The notes: generated from the sequence alone by a model not told the origin. Shown: positions 55,114 through 64,000, counted from the stretch's first letter. The stretch: 64,000 nt of DNA from Pseudooceanicola marinus (GCF_002786295.1 NZ_PGTC01000017.1:390861-454860), one strand, 5' to 3'. Numbers and translations are program-made.

Positions 55114-55464
55114 TCAGCCGACAGCGGCGGTGACCACGATCTCGACCAGGCGCTTCGGATCGCCCAGGTCGCAGCCACCGATGGCGGCGCGCGAGGGCAT
55201 GTCGGCGGCGTCGATCCATTCCATCCAAGCCTCGTTCATCTGGGCCTTGGCGGTCATGTCCGACAGATAGACGCGGGCCTGAAGGATCTTCGACTTGTCC
55301 GAGCCCAGCTCGGCCAGCAGGGTGTCGAGCTTGGCGCAGATCTCTTCGGTCTGGCCCTTCATGTCGAGGTCAAGGTTGGTGGCGGCGTGCCCCGAGCAAT
55401 AGATCACCCCGTTGTGGACCGAGGCGCCGTGCAGATGCGGGCGGGGGTTGTGGCGTTGGATCAT
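55114..55464 (-). CDS. RidA/YjgF family protein (imine/enamine deaminase)
   Basis: A 116-residue trimeric-type protein that hydrolyses reactive imines to keto acids and ammonia. Features: ASVHNGVIYCSGHAATNLDLDMKGQTEEICAKLDTLLAELGSDKSKILQARVYLSDM and PSRAAIGGCDLGDPKRLVEIVVTA, where the Arg and Glu correspond to the ligand-binding end. Co-location with two imine-producing FAD oxidoreductases fits. It lies 45 bp after the second FAD gene and 125 bp before DppB. Confidence 0.93.
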   Translation of the reverse strand: MIQRHNPRPHLHGASVHNGVIYCSGHAATNLDLDMKGQTEEICAKLDTLLAELGSDKSKILQARVYLSDMTAKAQMNEAWMEWIDAADMPSRAAIGGCDLGDPKRLVEIVVTAAVG

Positions 55465-55509
55465 TTGGTCTGTCCGTTTGTTGGTCTTGCGTTGGTCTTG
55501 CTCCCCCGC

Positions 55510-56613
55510 TCAAGCGGCGGGGGCGTAGGGATCTAGAGTCACTTCGGGGGCCTCGCCGGTGGCGATGCGCGCCAGCTGACGGCCGGCAAAGGGGCCGATG
55601 GTCAGGCCGGCAGCGCCCAGGCCATTGCCCAGGATCAGCCCCTCGATCCCCGGGACGGGGCCGAGGATGGGGCGGAACTCGGGCGGGGCGGGCCGGAAGC
55701 CGATGCGGGTTTCCAGCAGGGTCGAATCTGCCAGGCCCGGCGCGTAGCGCAGAGCGGCGGTCAGGACCTCGTGCTGCCCCTCGCAGGTCACGCGGTAGTC
55801 GAAACCCTTGCCGTCCTCGCGGGTGGCGCCGACCACGACGCGGCTGTCGTCGAAGGCCAACAGGTAGTGGCTGGCCATGGGCAGCAGCACAGACCAACGC
55901 GAGGTATCCGCGCCCTTCATGCCGAAGTGCAGGATCTGACCGCGCTGCGGCTTTACCGGATGGTCCAGCCCGAGAGGCGCCAGGATCTGGCTCGCCCAGG
56001 CCCCCGCAGTGACCACGATCTGGTCCGACGGGATCTCTTTCCCCTGCCCGTCCAGAACCCGGGCCCTGGCGCCCTCCAGCTCCAGCGTGGCGTAGTCGCT
56101 GCGGAAGGTGGCGCCCAGGGCCACCGCCGCGCGGACCATGGCCGGGGCCAGCTGGCGGGCATTCACCCGTGCGCCACCGGGCACCCAGAAAGCCTTGTAG
56201 GCGGGGTTGATCGGCGGGAACTTCTGCTGGGCCTCGGCCGCGCTGATTTCCTCAAAGCCACCGCTTTCGGGGGCGTCGGCGGTGCGCAGCGCCAGCCGTT
56301 CCCCGGCAGCGTCGTACTCCGCCGGATCCTCGGCGGTCACCAGCGCGCCCACCTTGCGGTAGCCCACATCGCTTTCGCCGCGCGCCGCCAGGTCGCTGAC
56401 CAGCGCATCATAGTAGGCCGCACCTGCGGCATACATCTTGTACCACTCCGGTTCATCCGCCTTGGTGGCCCAGGGGCAGACAATGCCAGCCCCCGCCAGG
56501 GTCGCCTTGCCCTGGTGCTCTTGGTCGATCACGGTCACTTCGTGGCCCGAAAGGGCCAGGTGATAGGCCGTGCTGGCGCCGAGGATCCCGGCACCAATCA
56601 CTGTCACTTTCAT
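55510..56613 (-). CDS. FAD-dependent amino-acid oxidoreductase (DAO/DadA family), second of two
   Basis: A 367-residue flavoprotein. FAD-binding GAGILGASTAYHLALSGHEVTVIDQ is at the N-terminus, AGIVCPWATKADEPEWYKMYAAGAAYYDALV follows, GGARVNARQLAPAMVRAAVALG is near residue 150, QIVVTAGAWASQIL near residue 200, and the C-terminal PGIEGLILGNGLGAAGLTIGPFAGRQLA is typical. It resembles glycine/D-amino acid oxidases. Its ATG overlaps the binding-protein stop by 4 bp. It probably oxidises the imported amino compound. It and the 49185-50285 gene are paralogues of the same superfamily but not near-copies. Confidence 0.9.
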   Translation of the reverse strand: MKVTVIGAGILGASTAYHLALSGHEVTVIDQEHQGKATLAGAGIVCPWATKADEPEWYKMYAAGAAYYDALVSDLAARGESDVGYRKVGALVTAEDPAEYDAAGERLALRTADAPESGGFEEISAAEAQQKFPPINPAYKAFWVPGGARVNARQLAPAMVRAAVALGATFRSDYATLELEGARARVLDGQGKEIPSDQIVVTAGAWASQILAPLGLDHPVKPQRGQILHFGMKGADTSRWSVLLPMASHYLLAFDDSRVVVGATREDGKGFDYRVTCEGQHEVLTAALRYAPGLADSTLLETRIGFRPAPPEFRPILGPVPGIEGLILGNGLGAAGLTIGPFAGRQLARIATGEAPEVTLDPYAPAA

Positions 56614-58220
56614 TCGACGGTCACCCCCGACAGACGGGACGAGCCGAAGACGGCGGGCACATAACCCTGCACCGAGGTATTGACTGCGGTGATGGTATCG
56701 GCCCCGCCCAGCACGATGACCGGCACCTCGTCATGCACGATCTGCTGCGCCTCATGGTAAAGCGCGATCCGCTCCTCCTGGTCGGTGATCGATCCGGCTT
56801 CGGTCATCACCTCATTGAAGCGGTCGTCGCACCAGTCCCCGATGTTGGACGGGGCGGTGGAACCGTCGGGCTCGCAGGTCAGGTAGTTGTTGGGAATCTG
56901 GCTGGGATCAGGGAAGTCGTAGATGCCGCCGAACATGCCCACCTTGGCCTCGCCAGCGCGGGCGCGCTGGATGTATTCTGCCCATTCGTAGGTCACGATG
57001 GACACGTCCACGCCCACCTCGGCCCAGTCGGCCTGAACGATCTCTGCCGCGCGGCGTCCGTTGGGCATGTAGGGACGCGACACTGGAATTGCCCAGACCT
57101 CGGTCTCGAACCCATCCTCGTAGCCAGCCTCGGCCAGCAGGCGCTTGGCCTCTTCGGGATCATACTCCCACGGGCCGATGTCCGAGGCGGTGCCCCACAG
57201 CGCGGGCGGCACTACGGCGCCGGTTAGATGGCCCATGCCGGAATAGATCACCTCGACGAAGTTCTCCATGTCGATGGCCTGGGCCAGGGCCTGGCGCACC
57301 CGTTGATCTTGGAACGGCTCCTCGGCGAAGTTGAAGTGCAGCATCCCGGTCGAGGGCACCGGCGTCTGCACGGCCTCGACCGTGTCGGAGGCCTCGATCG
57401 TCTCCTTGTCGGCCAGGTTTGGGTAGAGGCCGATCAGGCATTCGCCCGCCAAGGCACGCTGCAGGCGCACGGTCGCGTCGCCCGAAATCGCCATGACCAC
57501 CGCATCGACCATCGGCGTCCGCAGGTCGTCGCCCATCTCCGCGCCCCAGGTGCCTGCGAAGGGCAACAGGCGCACCATGGCGTCGGTTTGATAGGCCTGA
57601 AGCTGGAACGGACCGGTCCCGATGGGCGCCAGGTCCAGCTGTTCGGGCGTGCCCGCGTCCATCATCGCCTTGGCATATTCCGCAGAGGTCATGCCGAGCG
57701 ATCCATGCGCCACCGTGCCGATGAAGGCGGCCATCGGCTTGTTCAGGGTGAAGGCGACGGTGTAGTCATCCACCTTCTCGACCGAGGCCAAGTTGTCCGC
57801 CAGTTTCGCGTTGAACGTCGGATAGTTGCCGCCCGAGACCTCATAGAACGGGTCTTCGCTGTCCATCATCCTGTGGAAGGTGAAAACGACATCATCGGCA
57901 TTAAAGGGGCGCGAGGGCGTGAAGGAATCGTTCGACTGCCAGGCTACATCCTGCCGCAGGGCAAAGGTGTAGGTCAGCCCGTCTTCAGAGACCTCCCAGC
58001 TTTCGGCCAGGGCAGGCTCGATCTCCGAACCGCCCCTTTCGACCGACACCAGGCCGTCGTAGATCTGGCCAAGCACATAGGCGGTGGTGCCGTTGCTGGT
58101 CAGCTCTGGATTGAAGGTCTCGGGGGCGCCTTCCAGACAGACGGTCAGGACCTGAGCCTGGACGGCGGGCGCCGACAGCGCCAGCGCCGCCGCCCCGCAG
58201 AGATATGCGAATTTATTCAT
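56610..58220 (-). CDS. Dipeptide/oligopeptide-type ABC transporter substrate-binding protein
   Basis: A 536-residue family 5 receptor (DppA/OppA-like) with signal peptide MNKFAYLCGAAALALSAPAVQA. Features: VCLEGAPETFNPELTSNGTTAYVLGQIYDGLV, LAESWEVSEDGLTYTFALRQDVAWQ, FNADDVVFTFHRMMD and APIGTGPFQLQAYQ. The start at 58220 has GGAAGG upstream; the very long in-frame extension crosses the divergent LysR gene and is not coding. It is the first gene of the operon and is divergent from the LysR gene. The ligand is probably a small amino compound or short peptide. Confidence 0.95.
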   Translation of the reverse strand: MNKFAYLCGAAALALSAPAVQAQVLTVCLEGAPETFNPELTSNGTTAYVLGQIYDGLVSVERGGSEIEPALAESWEVSEDGLTYTFALRQDVAWQSNDSFTPSRPFNADDVVFTFHRMMDSEDPFYEVSGGNYPTFNAKLADNLASVEKVDDYTVAFTLNKPMAAFIGTVAHGSLGMTSAEYAKAMMDAGTPEQLDLAPIGTGPFQLQAYQTDAMVRLLPFAGTWGAEMGDDLRTPMVDAVVMAISGDATVRLQRALAGECLIGLYPNLADKETIEASDTVEAVQTPVPSTGMLHFNFAEEPFQDQRVRQALAQAIDMENFVEVIYSGMGHLTGAVVPPALWGTASDIGPWEYDPEEAKRLLAEAGYEDGFETEVWAIPVSRPYMPNGRRAAEIVQADWAEVGVDVSIVTYEWAEYIQRARAGEAKVGMFGGIYDFPDPSQIPNNYLTCEPDGSTAPSNIGDWCDDRFNEVMTEAGSITDQEERIALYHEAQQIVHDEVPVIVLGGADTITAVNTSVQGYVPAVFGSSRLSGVTVE

Positions 58221-58383
58221 TTCAGTACCTTCCTGTATCGCTTTTTCGGGCAGCCTTGGCTTGCTGTGGGGAGATTTCCGGATGACGCCATGCGAGCCGA
58301 CGCATAACATGATTGTCAAATCCCTATTTGTCGTCACATCATAACTAAATCTCATATCGCTCTCATTGCCGGAGGCCCCTTCC

Positions 58384-59286
58384 GTGAACATCAGACAGCT
58401 CGAAGCCTTCCACGCGGTCATGGAGACGGGCTCCGTAACCCTGGCTGGCGAACGTTTGGGCATTTCCCAGCCCGCCGTCAGCAAGCTATTGAAATCATTC
58501 TCGGAAAGCTGCGGCTTTCGGTTGTTCACGCGCAGTGGTGGTCGGATGTTGCCGACGTCTGATGCGCAGCTTTTGGCCTCCGAGGTGTCACGGCTTTTCT
58601 CCGGGACGGACCGCATCCAGAAGCTTGCTCGCGCGGTGCGCGATCGAGAGTGGGGGGAGGTGACAATTGCAGCGCCCCCCGCTCTCTCTGCCCGTTTTCT
58701 GGCGCATGCCTTGGGCCCGCTGATGGCGAACCAGTCGAAAATGCACATCTCGATCGCCAGCCATTCCAGTCCCAGGGTCGCGGAACTGGTCGAGGGGCAG
58801 CAGATCGACATTGGCCTGTCGGTGCAGCCTTTCGAGCATCCGAACGTTACGTCGGAGCTGGCGATGCGCTTCGCCATGGTCTGCGCCCTGCCGGCGGGGC
58901 ACCCGCTGGCAGAGAAACGACTGATCCGAGTGGAAGACCTGAAGGATGAGCCCTTCATCGGCCTGGCGCGGGATGACTGTTCGATCATGACCATCGACCG
59001 CGCTTTCCAGTTGCGCGGGGTACAGAAGCGGTCAATCGTCGAGGTGCCGATGTCGGAAACCGCCTGCGACTTTGTCGCCGGGGGCGCCGGCGTGTCGATC
59101 CTCCCTCCCTTCGTCGGTCTGGGCTATGAGGAGGACAAGCTGGTGCGCCGCCCGGTGGTCCCGCTGACGACGATGAATGTCTGGATCCTGCTGCCCGCCT
59201 CGCGCCCGCCTTCGCAAGCCACCGAGCGTGTGGTCGAGGTCCTGCGCGAGCATCTCAAGCGGTATGATGTTGACCAGGCAGAGTAG
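58384..59286 (+). CDS. LysR family transcriptional regulator of the catabolic operon
   Basis: A 300-residue LysR protein: helix-turn-helix at about 1-60 (VNIRQLEAFHAVMETGSVTLAGERLGISQPAVSKLLKSFSE), effector domain about 88-290 (EVTIAAPPALSARFLAHAL ... AGGAGVSILPPFVGLG). The GTG at 58384 has GGAGG 8 nt upstream and fits the family; the upstream TTG at 58366 is less likely. It is transcribed divergently from the transporter operon with a 163-bp intergenic region, so it probably controls it. Confidence 0.93.
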   Translation: MNIRQLEAFHAVMETGSVTLAGERLGISQPAVSKLLKSFSESCGFRLFTRSGGRMLPTSDAQLLASEVSRLFSGTDRIQKLARAVRDREWGEVTIAAPPALSARFLAHALGPLMANQSKMHISIASHSSPRVAELVEGQQIDIGLSVQPFEHPNVTSELAMRFAMVCALPAGHPLAEKRLIRVEDLKDEPFIGLARDDCSIMTIDRAFQLRGVQKRSIVEVPMSETACDFVAGGAGVSILPPFVGLGYEEDKLVRRPVVPLTTMNVWILLPASRPPSQATERVVEVLREHLKRYDVDQAE

Positions 59287-59565
59287 AGCCTGCCGACGCA
59301 AGGCAGCGGCACCGAAACTTCATTGCGGCCTTCTGTCAGACACGCAGATCAGACCCCGCTTTAAGACCTCATGGCCCCGATCCGAACTCTACCGAGTGGG
59401 CTTTTTTCTCCAATTAGCCGCGCACGAAAACGGCGGTCCCCTCACCGGTCAGGAGCATTTGACCCAGATTTTCAGAGTACCCCCGGGTATGGGCACCTAA
59501 AGGTCTCACTGATCAACTTCTCGCCACAGGTCACATGGAAAGAAGAACGGCACCTCATCGAGCAT

Positions 59566-62500
59566 CTAACTAGCAGAGAGCGCTCTCGCCACGGCCTGCG
59601 ACAACTCCCCAGGCGAGCATGGCTTGCCAATTCTCTCACCGTAGAGAGGGTAGTGCGTCGCTTCATCACCTGTGTACCCAGACATATACAAAACTCCAAT
59701 ACTTGGAACCATCTTGCGCACAATGTCTGCAAGCTCATAACCACCTATTTCGCCCGGCATAACTATATCCGTCAAAAGAAGATCAACCTTTAAACCTGAA
59801 CGAATCTCACTCAAAGCACTTTCACCATTGTGAGCCTGAAAGACATTGTAGCCCAACCCCTTCAACACACCGGCGGCAACCTCTCGCAAACTATCTTGAT
59901 CCTCAACCAACAACACACTCTGACCGGACCCAAAAGTAATTTCAGGGCCAGTTTCCCCTTCCGGATCGGCGTCAGAGATAAACGCAGGAAGAAACAGCTG
60001 AACGCTCGTGCCAACGCCCACACTACTATCGATCTCCATGCGGCCGCCGATCTGTTCAGTGAACCCTTGCGCCATGGCCAAACCAAGCCCCGTACCCCCA
60101 ACATTTTTTCTAGTGGAGAAAAAGGGGTTCACAGCCTTGGACAGCACAGACTTGCTCATACCAGGCCCATCGTCAGCCACCACAATGGCTACTTGACCAT
60201 CCTTGAAATCAGCAGTTACAGAGATTGTGGTACCGACTCCCGACTCGATAATAGCGTTTCGAGAGTTCAAGCAAAGGTTAAGAATAACATTTTCAAACTG
60301 TGACGGATCACAGCGCAAAGCAGTATTTTTGATCCCAGCCGAGAACAATACGTCGATCGAAGATTCGACCGCAGGCCTAACCAAAGCCTTCAGGTCTTCG
60401 AATGCGGAAGAAACCTGGACAGTTTTGACGACCCCGACAGACTCTCTCGCAAAGGTTAAAAGTCGCCGGGTAAGTTCAGACCCTCTACGGACGGCAAGAG
60501 AACATACATGAATAAATCTCTTTTGCTCGTCCGTCGCGCCCCGCTCAATTAAGGCAATAGAGTAATCAACAGTTCCGAGAATATTATTGAAATCATGCGC
60601 AATACCCCCCGTAAGCTGCCCAAGTGCGTCAAGCCTAGTAGCTCGCTGTTCATTAATTCTAGCCAACTCTTGCTCAGTCACATCGTCAAGGACAACAACC
60701 GCCGAGAGTTCTGTCCTCAACCTTGAGTGAACTGGAGTACTGGAAACGTTAACGTGGACTAGATCTTCGGCCCCTGAAGACTGCAGAACAACTCTTTCAG
60801 CGCGAAGCAAGACCCCAGCTCTAGCGCGATTTATTGGGCTTGCAGAGAAATCTAGTGCTCCCCCCTCTTTGGGGTCCAAAAACTTAACTGAACTAGGCCA
60901 AGCCAAAGGCCATTCGACCTCATCCGCATTTATCCCGAGAATCTTCATCGCGCTAGAGTTTGCCTCCGCAATAGCTCCATCCCGATTGATAGCTAGGACG
61001 CCGCAACTTGCAGTTTCCAAAATTGCAGTCAATCTCGAATTCAGATCATCTGATCGCTTACTCGCCCGCCTCGCGTTCCTGCGCCCAACACCGAGAACAA
61101 ACAAAAGAGACACCAAGACGAGAACGACAAGCAAAGCCGAAACAAACACAAAAAACCTAACACGATCAGGCGTCCAAAAATGAGGGGCTCCCAGCCAATC
61201 TGATTTAAGCTTTTGATACTCATCCGAAGATAGATATCCCGGAGTCACAGAGTTTATTTTTTCTCGAACAGTCGCGAGACCGTCTCTGAATGCGATTGCA
61301 CGTCGAGAAGTTCCGAAAGGCGGCTCAACCTTTTGCACATCTCGCTCTAAACCCAACTCGCTCAAAATCTCAGAGAAAGCAGACGTCTCATATAGCACAG
61401 CTTCCACTTCGCCCCTTACCAATGCACCTGCCATCGAACGTGGGTCATCAAAAACTATCCTTTCTCCGAGCTTCTCTTCATCCACCGACTGGTAGGCCCA
61501 ATTCGTCCCAACGAGACCGACGCGTGCGGCAACCAGGTCATCTAAATCGTTGACCCCTTGTTTCTCGCTCAGAACGAAGATGGAGTAAGAAGACTCTTGC
61601 AAGGAGAGGCCGAACTGCATGTGCGAGCTTCGCGCATCCGTCACGCTCAAGGGAGGCAAGATGTCATAAATCCCTGAGTTGGGTCCGAGCGCCCATTCCT
61701 CGAGGGTTATCTTCTTAAAGTCGATACTTAGATTCGCTCTACGCGCTAATTCTCGAAGAGCCTCTACGCCGAAGCCAGTGAACTCCCCGCCCGCTTCAAC
61801 GAATTGATATGGTGGAAAATCAGCTACACCAACTGTTAAAACTGAAGGCGCAGGCGCCGGAGGCTCAATATTCCAGGACGAGATCAGTTCATCTATCTTC
61901 CCTGCTTGCTGCAACCTTTCAATAGCGCCATTGACGTCGTCCAAACTGATTTTTGACAAAGGCGAAATAGCGACATGCATGTCGGCTTTCGCTAAGGGAG
62001 GGCTTACACGTCGTACACGATAGTCTAGCTTAGTATCTTCAAGCAAATCGGCAGCCAAATTATACGTTGTAACCACACCATCCACCCGGCCAAGAATGAG
62101 AGCCCCAAAAGCCAAACGGGCATCTGGGAACTCTATGACTTCTGCAGCGTGCCCGTTTAATCTTCCATATCGACTACCCGAAGTCTCTGAGATAACTCCT
62201 ATTGTTGCCCCCACCATCTGTCCGACAGAAGACGGGCTACCATCCTCTTCTCGTACAAACAGGTAGACTGAAGTGCGTCCGACCGGTTCTGAAAAATCAT
62301 TTCCTGCTAACGATGGACTGCGCATAACGCCTGCTAAAATGTCGCTAACGCCAGTCCTCTGTGCGACCAGTGCTGATTGCGCAGTTGCATACTCTACAAA
62401 ACGAATACTGTATCCGGCCTCCTTCGCAATAGAACGAGCCAGTTCTGCATAAAATCCTGTGAGGCGACCACGCTCATCGAGCTCATAGGAACCCGGCCAC

Positions 62501-62625
62501 TCGGTCCACGGAACAACGAGAGTATCGACAGTCTGTGCCTTGCCCGTTGGACTAAACATTACGAAAGCTGCAGAGATAGCGAGCATGCGTATTGTAAGGG
62601 AGAGAAGCTTTGCATTCTGCGACAT
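59566..62625 (-). CDS. Hybrid sensor histidine kinase with two periplasmic solute-binding domains
   Basis: A 1019-residue protein. Signal or anchor at 1-30; first family 3 solute-binding domain about 35-250 (LVVPWTEWPGSYELDERGRLTGFYAELARSI); second about 262-478 (LTVGVADFPPYQFVEAGGEFTGFGVEALREL); membrane helix about 490-513; PAS-like about 530-650; HisKA with His677 in GGIAHDFNNILG; HATPase_c (NLCLNSRNAI, DDGPGM, GGTGLGLAMAQGF); C-terminal receiver with Asp953 in LLLTDIVMPGEIGG. It senses a small extracellular ligand and signals by phosphorelay. Composition is clearly AT-richer than its neighbours, suggesting transfer. No partner phosphotransfer or output gene is adjacent. Confidence 0.92.
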   Translation of the reverse strand: MSQNAKLLSLTIRMLAISAAFVMFSPTGKAQTVDTLVVPWTEWPGSYELDERGRLTGFYAELARSIAKEAGYSIRFVEYATAQSALVAQRTGVSDILAGVMRSPSLAGNDFSEPVGRTSVYLFVREEDGSPSSVGQMVGATIGVISETSGSRYGRLNGHAAEVIEFPDARLAFGALILGRVDGVVTTYNLAADLLEDTKLDYRVRRVSPPLAKADMHVAISPLSKISLDDVNGAIERLQQAGKIDELISSWNIEPPAPAPSVLTVGVADFPPYQFVEAGGEFTGFGVEALRELARRANLSIDFKKITLEEWALGPNSGIYDILPPLSVTDARSSHMQFGLSLQESSYSIFVLSEKQGVNDLDDLVAARVGLVGTNWAYQSVDEEKLGERIVFDDPRSMAGALVRGEVEAVLYETSAFSEILSELGLERDVQKVEPPFGTSRRAIAFRDGLATVREKINSVTPGYLSSDEYQKLKSDWLGAPHFWTPDRVRFFVFVSALLVVLVLVSLLFVLGVGRRNARRASKRSDDLNSRLTAILETASCGVLAINRDGAIAEANSSAMKILGINADEVEWPLAWPSSVKFLDPKEGGALDFSASPINRARAGVLLRAERVVLQSSGAEDLVHVNVSSTPVHSRLRTELSAVVVLDDVTEQELARINEQRATRLDALGQLTGGIAHDFNNILGTVDYSIALIERGATDEQKRFIHVCSLAVRRGSELTRRLLTFARESVGVVKTVQVSSAFEDLKALVRPAVESSIDVLFSAGIKNTALRCDPSQFENVILNLCLNSRNAIIESGVGTTISVTADFKDGQVAIVVADDGPGMSKSVLSKAVNPFFSTRKNVGGTGLGLAMAQGFTEQIGGRMEIDSSVGVGTSVQLFLPAFISDADPEGETGPEITFGSGQSVLLVEDQDSLREVAAGVLKGLGYNVFQAHNGESALSEIRSGLKVDLLLTDIVMPGEIGGYELADIVRKMVPSIGVLYMSGYTGDEATHYPLYGERIGKPCSPGELSQAVARALSAS

Positions 62626-62730
62626 CTAAGAGCTACCTAACTCAGTGAAGACAAGCGCCGTCATTTTTTATTTTTTTGACAGGCACTTAGCCACCATCGC
62701 ATCTACAGCACACTCTTGTCTATGGCGTCG

Positions 62731-63408
62731 TTAGGGCAATTTCGCAGCTCTCTCCCCCTCCCATGGCTTCATCGGCGGCAGCGCCTCGGTGACCTGGTGC
62801 GCCGTCAGCCCTCCATAGATGCGGAAATGATTGCGCAGGGTCATGAGCGCCGCCCACCACAGCAGGTAGTCCCGCCGCGCCCGCGCCTGGTCGCGGGGGT
62901 GGTTCTCGATCGTGATCGGGCAGCAGCGCAGGTCCACCTCGCGGACCTTGCCCCGACTCGTGTAGCGCGCCTTGCCGCAGGCCTCGGTGACGGCGAACCG
63001 CCCGTGCTTCGTTTGCTTCCAGTCCACCGGCTGGACCTGCGGCGCGAGATCCGAGCCCCAGCCCAGGGTTTCGCCCGCGCGGCAGAGATCCGCGATGACC
63101 AGCGCCATGCGCCGGCCACCAACGCCTTCGGGCAGCTGCGCCAAGGCATCGGCCACCGCATCCGCGTCGGGATGCGGCTCCGAGGTGCCACCGCCCTGCA
63201 CGCGACAGCCGAGCTCCGCCTGCCGCATCAGGATGTGTTCCATGCCATAGCCCTTCAGCGCGCCTTGCGGTCGTTCGTTGGCGCCCTGGTCGAAGTCGAT
63301 GCGGATCTTCTCCTTCTGAAACGCCCAGTCGAGGAGCTGCAGGATGCTGACTTCACGCGGGGACGCGCTGCTCAGGCCCCGGGGCCTGTGTCGGAGCGCC
63401 ATGGTCAT
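62731..63408 (-). CDS. Hypothetical protein, phage-type gene
   Basis: A 225-residue soluble protein starting MTMALRHRPRGLSSASPREVSILQLLDWAFQKEKIRIDF, with PQGALKGYGMEHILMRQAELGCRV and a C-terminus WWAALMTLRNHFRIYGGLTAHQVTEALPPMKPWE. No motif for a known function is recognised; the style resembles accessory genes of Rhodobacterales prophages (memory only). Its ATG overlaps the stop of the 63405 gene by 4 bp. Downstream it converges on nothing and ends about 106 bp from the kinase gene start. Confidence 0.65.
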   Translation of the reverse strand: MTMALRHRPRGLSSASPREVSILQLLDWAFQKEKIRIDFDQGANERPQGALKGYGMEHILMRQAELGCRVQGGGTSEPHPDADAVADALAQLPEGVGGRRMALVIADLCRAGETLGWGSDLAPQVQPVDWKQTKHGRFAVTEACGKARYTSRGKVREVDLRCCPITIENHPRDQARARRDYLLWWAALMTLRNHFRIYGGLTAHQVTEALPPMKPWEGERAAKLP

Positions 63409-64000
63409 GCTGCCTCTCCCTGTGCCTGCCCTCTGCGCACCAGTTCACGCGCGGCCTCCTGGTGCGTCTCATAAGCGTGGAGCCACTCCCGGTCCGTGGC
63501 ATCCACCGGCAGGCGCAGGCCGATACGCTCACGCAGGCGGGCGACCTTCGACTGTGCCGCTCCTGCCCGGTCCGCGATGATCCGGCGTTCCTGCGGGTTC
63601 AGCGGCGGGCGGTGCTTCGCCAGCCACCAGCGGTATTCCTCGACCAGGCGCCCCTCGGCCAGGGCCGCTCTGCCAGCTGCACTGCCGAACCAGGAGGCGA
63701 GGCCCGGCATCTCCTCCAGCGGACGGGGCTGCGCCACCTGCGCCAGGGCCACGAAGGCCGCGTGGCTGGGCCAGAAGTCCCGCGCCCTCCCCTCGCCCTT
63801 CGAGCGCATCGCCTCGAAGAGCCGCCGCAGGTTGGCGTCGCTCATGTAGGACAGTTCATCCGCCAGACGGTCCAGCCGCTTGCGGCCCTCCTCCGGGTCC
63901 ATCGTCTTCGGGAAGCGGAAGCCGATCCCCTCCAGCGGTCCCAGCAACAGCCGGCGCACCCGGTCCCGCTTCGTCTCGTGATCCTGATCCTGCTCGATCC
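63405..64000 (-). CDS. Hypothetical protein, phage-type gene, cut by window end
   Basis: Open from the right edge to the stop at 63405, at least 198 codons. From an internal GTG at 63959 it reads RRLLLGPLEGIGFRFPKTMDPEEGRKRLDRLADELSYMSDANLRRLFEAMRS; before it, IEQDQDHETKRDRV is in frame with no stop, so the gene probably continues beyond 64000. All-helical and charged; includes NPQERRIIADRAGAAQSKVARLRERIG. Function not recognised. Coupled to the next gene by overlap. Confidence 0.65.
   Translation of the reverse strand, partial: IEQDQDHETKRDRVRRLLLGPLEGIGFRFPKTMDPEEGRKRLDRLADELSYMSDANLRRLFEAMRSKGEGRARDFWPSHAAFVALAQVAQPRPLEEMPGLASWFGSAAGRAALAEGRLVEEYRWWLAKHRPPLNPQERRIIADRAGAAQSKVARLRERIGLRLPVDATDREWLHAYETHQEAARELVRRGQAQGEAA

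Noticed and set aside
58221..58994. Upstream in-frame extension of the binding-protein gene
   Set aside because: It would cover the divergent LysR gene; the signal peptide at the ATG 58220 with GGAAGG marks the true start.
62678..62683. TTGACA as a plus-strand promoter
   Set aside because: No plus-strand gene follows and no good -10 is spaced from it; the genes on both sides are on the minus strand.

Overview
The window looks like chromosomal DNA of a marine-type Rhodobacterales alphaproteobacterium (Roseobacter/Paracoccaceae group). Evidence: a gene transfer agent (GTA) head-gene cluster at the left edge, the fabD-fabG-acpP-fabF-mltG fatty-acid and cell-wall block, a GAAC-N7-GAAC LexA box of alphaproteobacterial type before imuA-imuB-dnaE2, several TRAP/ABC uptake systems, and high GC. 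Almost every gene was read from family signatures visible in the translation; no database search was possible.

Layout. 1-2061 (minus): GTA portal (cut by the window edge), terminase and g1. 2324-8143 (minus): mltG, fabF, an unknown gene, acpP, fabG, fabD, with intrinsic terminators at several gene ends. 8333-10791: a 4 x 13-bp tandem array before a cytochrome b561-YceI fusion, then a stand-alone periplasmic YceI. 11197-12431 (plus): rpsF-rpsR-rplI. 12549-14478: a 2,2-dialkylglycine decarboxylase-like gene divergent from an Lrp-type regulator. 14482-18160: a glycosyltransferase, trigger factor and a PilJ-N-like periplasmic protein. 18232-23213 (minus): a YhiI/RbbA/YhhJ-type export system. 23335-28809: a LysR gene divergent from a TRAP transporter and a D-aminoacylase-like hydrolase. 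29078-31851: a Mur-ligase-like protein and an MFS transporter. 31923-37918: the SOS mutasome operon. 38228-44128 (minus): a selenium locus (mnmH, selD and a phosphonate-type ABC transporter) plus a small membrane protein.

44312-49184 is accessory DNA directly after a tRNA-Leu: a broken IS5-family element, a two-gene membrane module whose larger protein carries a restriction-system-like sensory N-terminus, another unknown gene, and degenerate intergenic repeats. 49185-59286 is a catabolic island: a dipeptide-type ABC importer, two FAD amino-acid oxidoreductases, a RidA protein and an FMN hydroxy-acid dehydrogenase homologue that has Tyr in place of the catalytic His, all on the minus strand and divergent from a LysR gene. 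It is read here as uptake and oxidative deamination of unusual (perhaps D- or N-substituted) amino acids. 59566-62625 is an AT-richer hybrid histidine kinase with two periplasmic solute-binding domains. Two phage-type unknown genes run to the right edge.

The least explained parts are the membrane module at 45601-47354, the His-to-Tyr FMN enzyme, the twin-binding-domain kinase, and the unexplained regulatory repeats at 8333-8384 and 10859-10897.
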